Below are positions 4,754 through 5,361 of a DNA stretch of 5,361 nt, one piece after another. The DNA is from an uncultured Ruminococcus sp. (GTDB lineage Bacteria > Bacillota > Clostridia > Oscillospirales > Ruminococcaceae), in the NCBI GenBank assembly GCA_900752785.1, contig CAADWP010000200.1:1-5361 (forward strand), in the 5' to 3' direction. The position numbers and the translations under genes were made by a program. Position 1 is the stretch's first letter. Each line of letters starts with the position of its first letter. A model generated the notes under the pieces. The model had not been told where the DNA came from and did no database searches. It worked only from the letters and a program-made list of their open reading frames with translations.

Positions 4754-5361
4754 ATGGACAACTATGACAACAACAGCGGCGGAAATTATCAGCGCCCACG
4801 AAAAAAAGTTTCAAGAGATACTCTGCGCAAACGACAAATCGGCGGACTTTGCGTCATCGCTTTAATAGTTTTAATGATCGTTATCGTCACAGCTAAAGCG
4901 TGCAGTAAAGACAGCGTAAAAAAAGGCGGCGACAAAAATCCGACAGGAACAACTACAGCCACTTCAACAACTATTCCGAACGCTTCAAACAGTACAATAA
5001 CAACAACTACTACAGCAGCGACGATCCCCGAACCTACAAATTCACCGGACAGCGGATTTAAACTCAGCAGAACAACGGCGTATTATACAGTCGGACAAAG
5101 CGATTACGCCGCTATTATAAGCGAATATCCCAGCGGCTCGAGCGAAGCCGACGAGGTTTGGACTTCAAGCGATACAAAGATCGCTACGGTAAACAACCTC
5201 GGAATGGTAACGGCGATCGCTCCCGGCGAATGTTATATAACAGTTTCAACCTCTAAAGACCCCACAAAGGAAGCGATGATAAAAGTCGTTGTTTCGGGAA
5301 GCGGAGGTATTACGCAGACAAGTTCCACTACAACAACATCTCCAAATAACGCAGTAGACGA
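4754..5361 (+). CDS. Membrane-anchored surface protein with Thr-rich stalk and Big_2 Ig-like domain (3' end missing)
   Basis: The frame runs open to the window edge, giving 202 codons plus two bases, so the C-terminal part is unseen. A basic N-terminus rich in Asn, Tyr, Arg and Lys (1-28) precedes one hydrophobic helix (29-47, IGGLCVIALIVLMIVIVTA). This suggests an uncleaved type II anchor with the rest outside the cell. Cys50 follows the helix, but Lys at -2 makes a lipobox unlikely. A low-complexity Thr/Ser/Pro stalk (about 61-100) leads to a Big_2 (bacterial Ig-like group 2) domain at about 102-180. Its hallmarks are VWTSSDTKIATV (135-146), then G150, MVTAI (151-155), G158 and YITVST (161-166). 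A second Thr-rich linker starts at about 186, so another module is expected; in related clostridia this may be a peptidase or further Ig-like repeats, but that is a guess. AAAGGGA (4737-4743) is a modest ribosome site. An in-frame TAA at 4730-4732 leaves ATG 4754 as the only sensible start. Confidence 0.85.
   Translation, partial: MDNYDNNSGGNYQRPRKKVSRDTLRKRQIGGLCVIALIVLMIVIVTAKACSKDSVKKGGDKNPTGTTTATSTTIPNASNSTITTTTTAATIPEPTNSPDSGFKLSRTTAYYTVGQSDYAAIISEYPSGSSEADEVWTSSDTKIATVNNLGMVTAIAPGECYITVSTSKDPTKEAMIKVVVSGSGGITQTSSTTTTSPNNAVD

Noticed and set aside
4567..4761. A 64-codon minus-strand frame in the last intergenic region
   Set aside because: It covers the promoter, leader and start of the Big_2 gene, has no ribosome site and reads as a low-quality shadow.

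Overview
The window looks like ordinary chromosomal DNA from a Clostridia bacterium of the Bacillota, most likely an Oscillospiraceae (Ruminococcus or [Eubacterium] siraeum-like) gut species. The reasons are an Asp23/Gls24 gene paired with a FakA/YloV-type DAK2 gene, Bacillota-type sigma-A promoters, a MalE-type lipoprotein with a Thr/Ser/Pro-rich linker, and a membrane-anchored Big_2 protein with long threonine tracts. The genus is an inference from style and was not tested against a database.

Layout. Bases 1-372 carry no convincing gene. They hold a perfect 17-bp inverted repeat (160-200), a smaller hairpin (217-233) and an imperfect direct repeat (236-287). Bases 373-2429, minus strand, are a two-gene operon: an Asp23/Gls24-family gene (2070-2429), then the fatty-acid-kinase-type gene fakA/yloV (373-2025), which starts with TTG. 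It is read from an extended -10 promoter at 2495-2523. Bases 2430-2654 are a divergent promoter region. Bases 2655-4491, plus strand, are a second two-gene operon: an ABC-type sugar-binding-like lipoprotein and a small two-helix membrane protein of unknown function. It is driven by a perfect TTGACA-N17-TATAAT promoter and closed by a stem-loop terminator at 4534-4565. A third plus-strand unit begins with a promoter at 4638-4666. It encodes an N-terminally anchored surface protein with a Thr-rich stalk and one Big_2 Ig-like domain, and runs off the window end (4754-5361).

How the genes fit together. FakA is the ATP-binding subunit that phosphorylates fatty acids held by FakB (DegV-family) partners, which feeds exogenous or recycled acyl chains into phospholipid synthesis. 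The Asp23/Gls24 protein upstream is its usual genomic companion in Bacillota, but a direct mechanistic link is not established. The binding lipoprotein has no ABC permease or ATPase beside it, so it either works with a transporter encoded elsewhere or has another surface role. I found no defence system, CRISPR array, complete mobile element, tRNA or rRNA. The least explained items are the repeats in 1-372, the lipoprotein plus two-helix protein pair, and a possible leader hairpin before the Big_2 gene.
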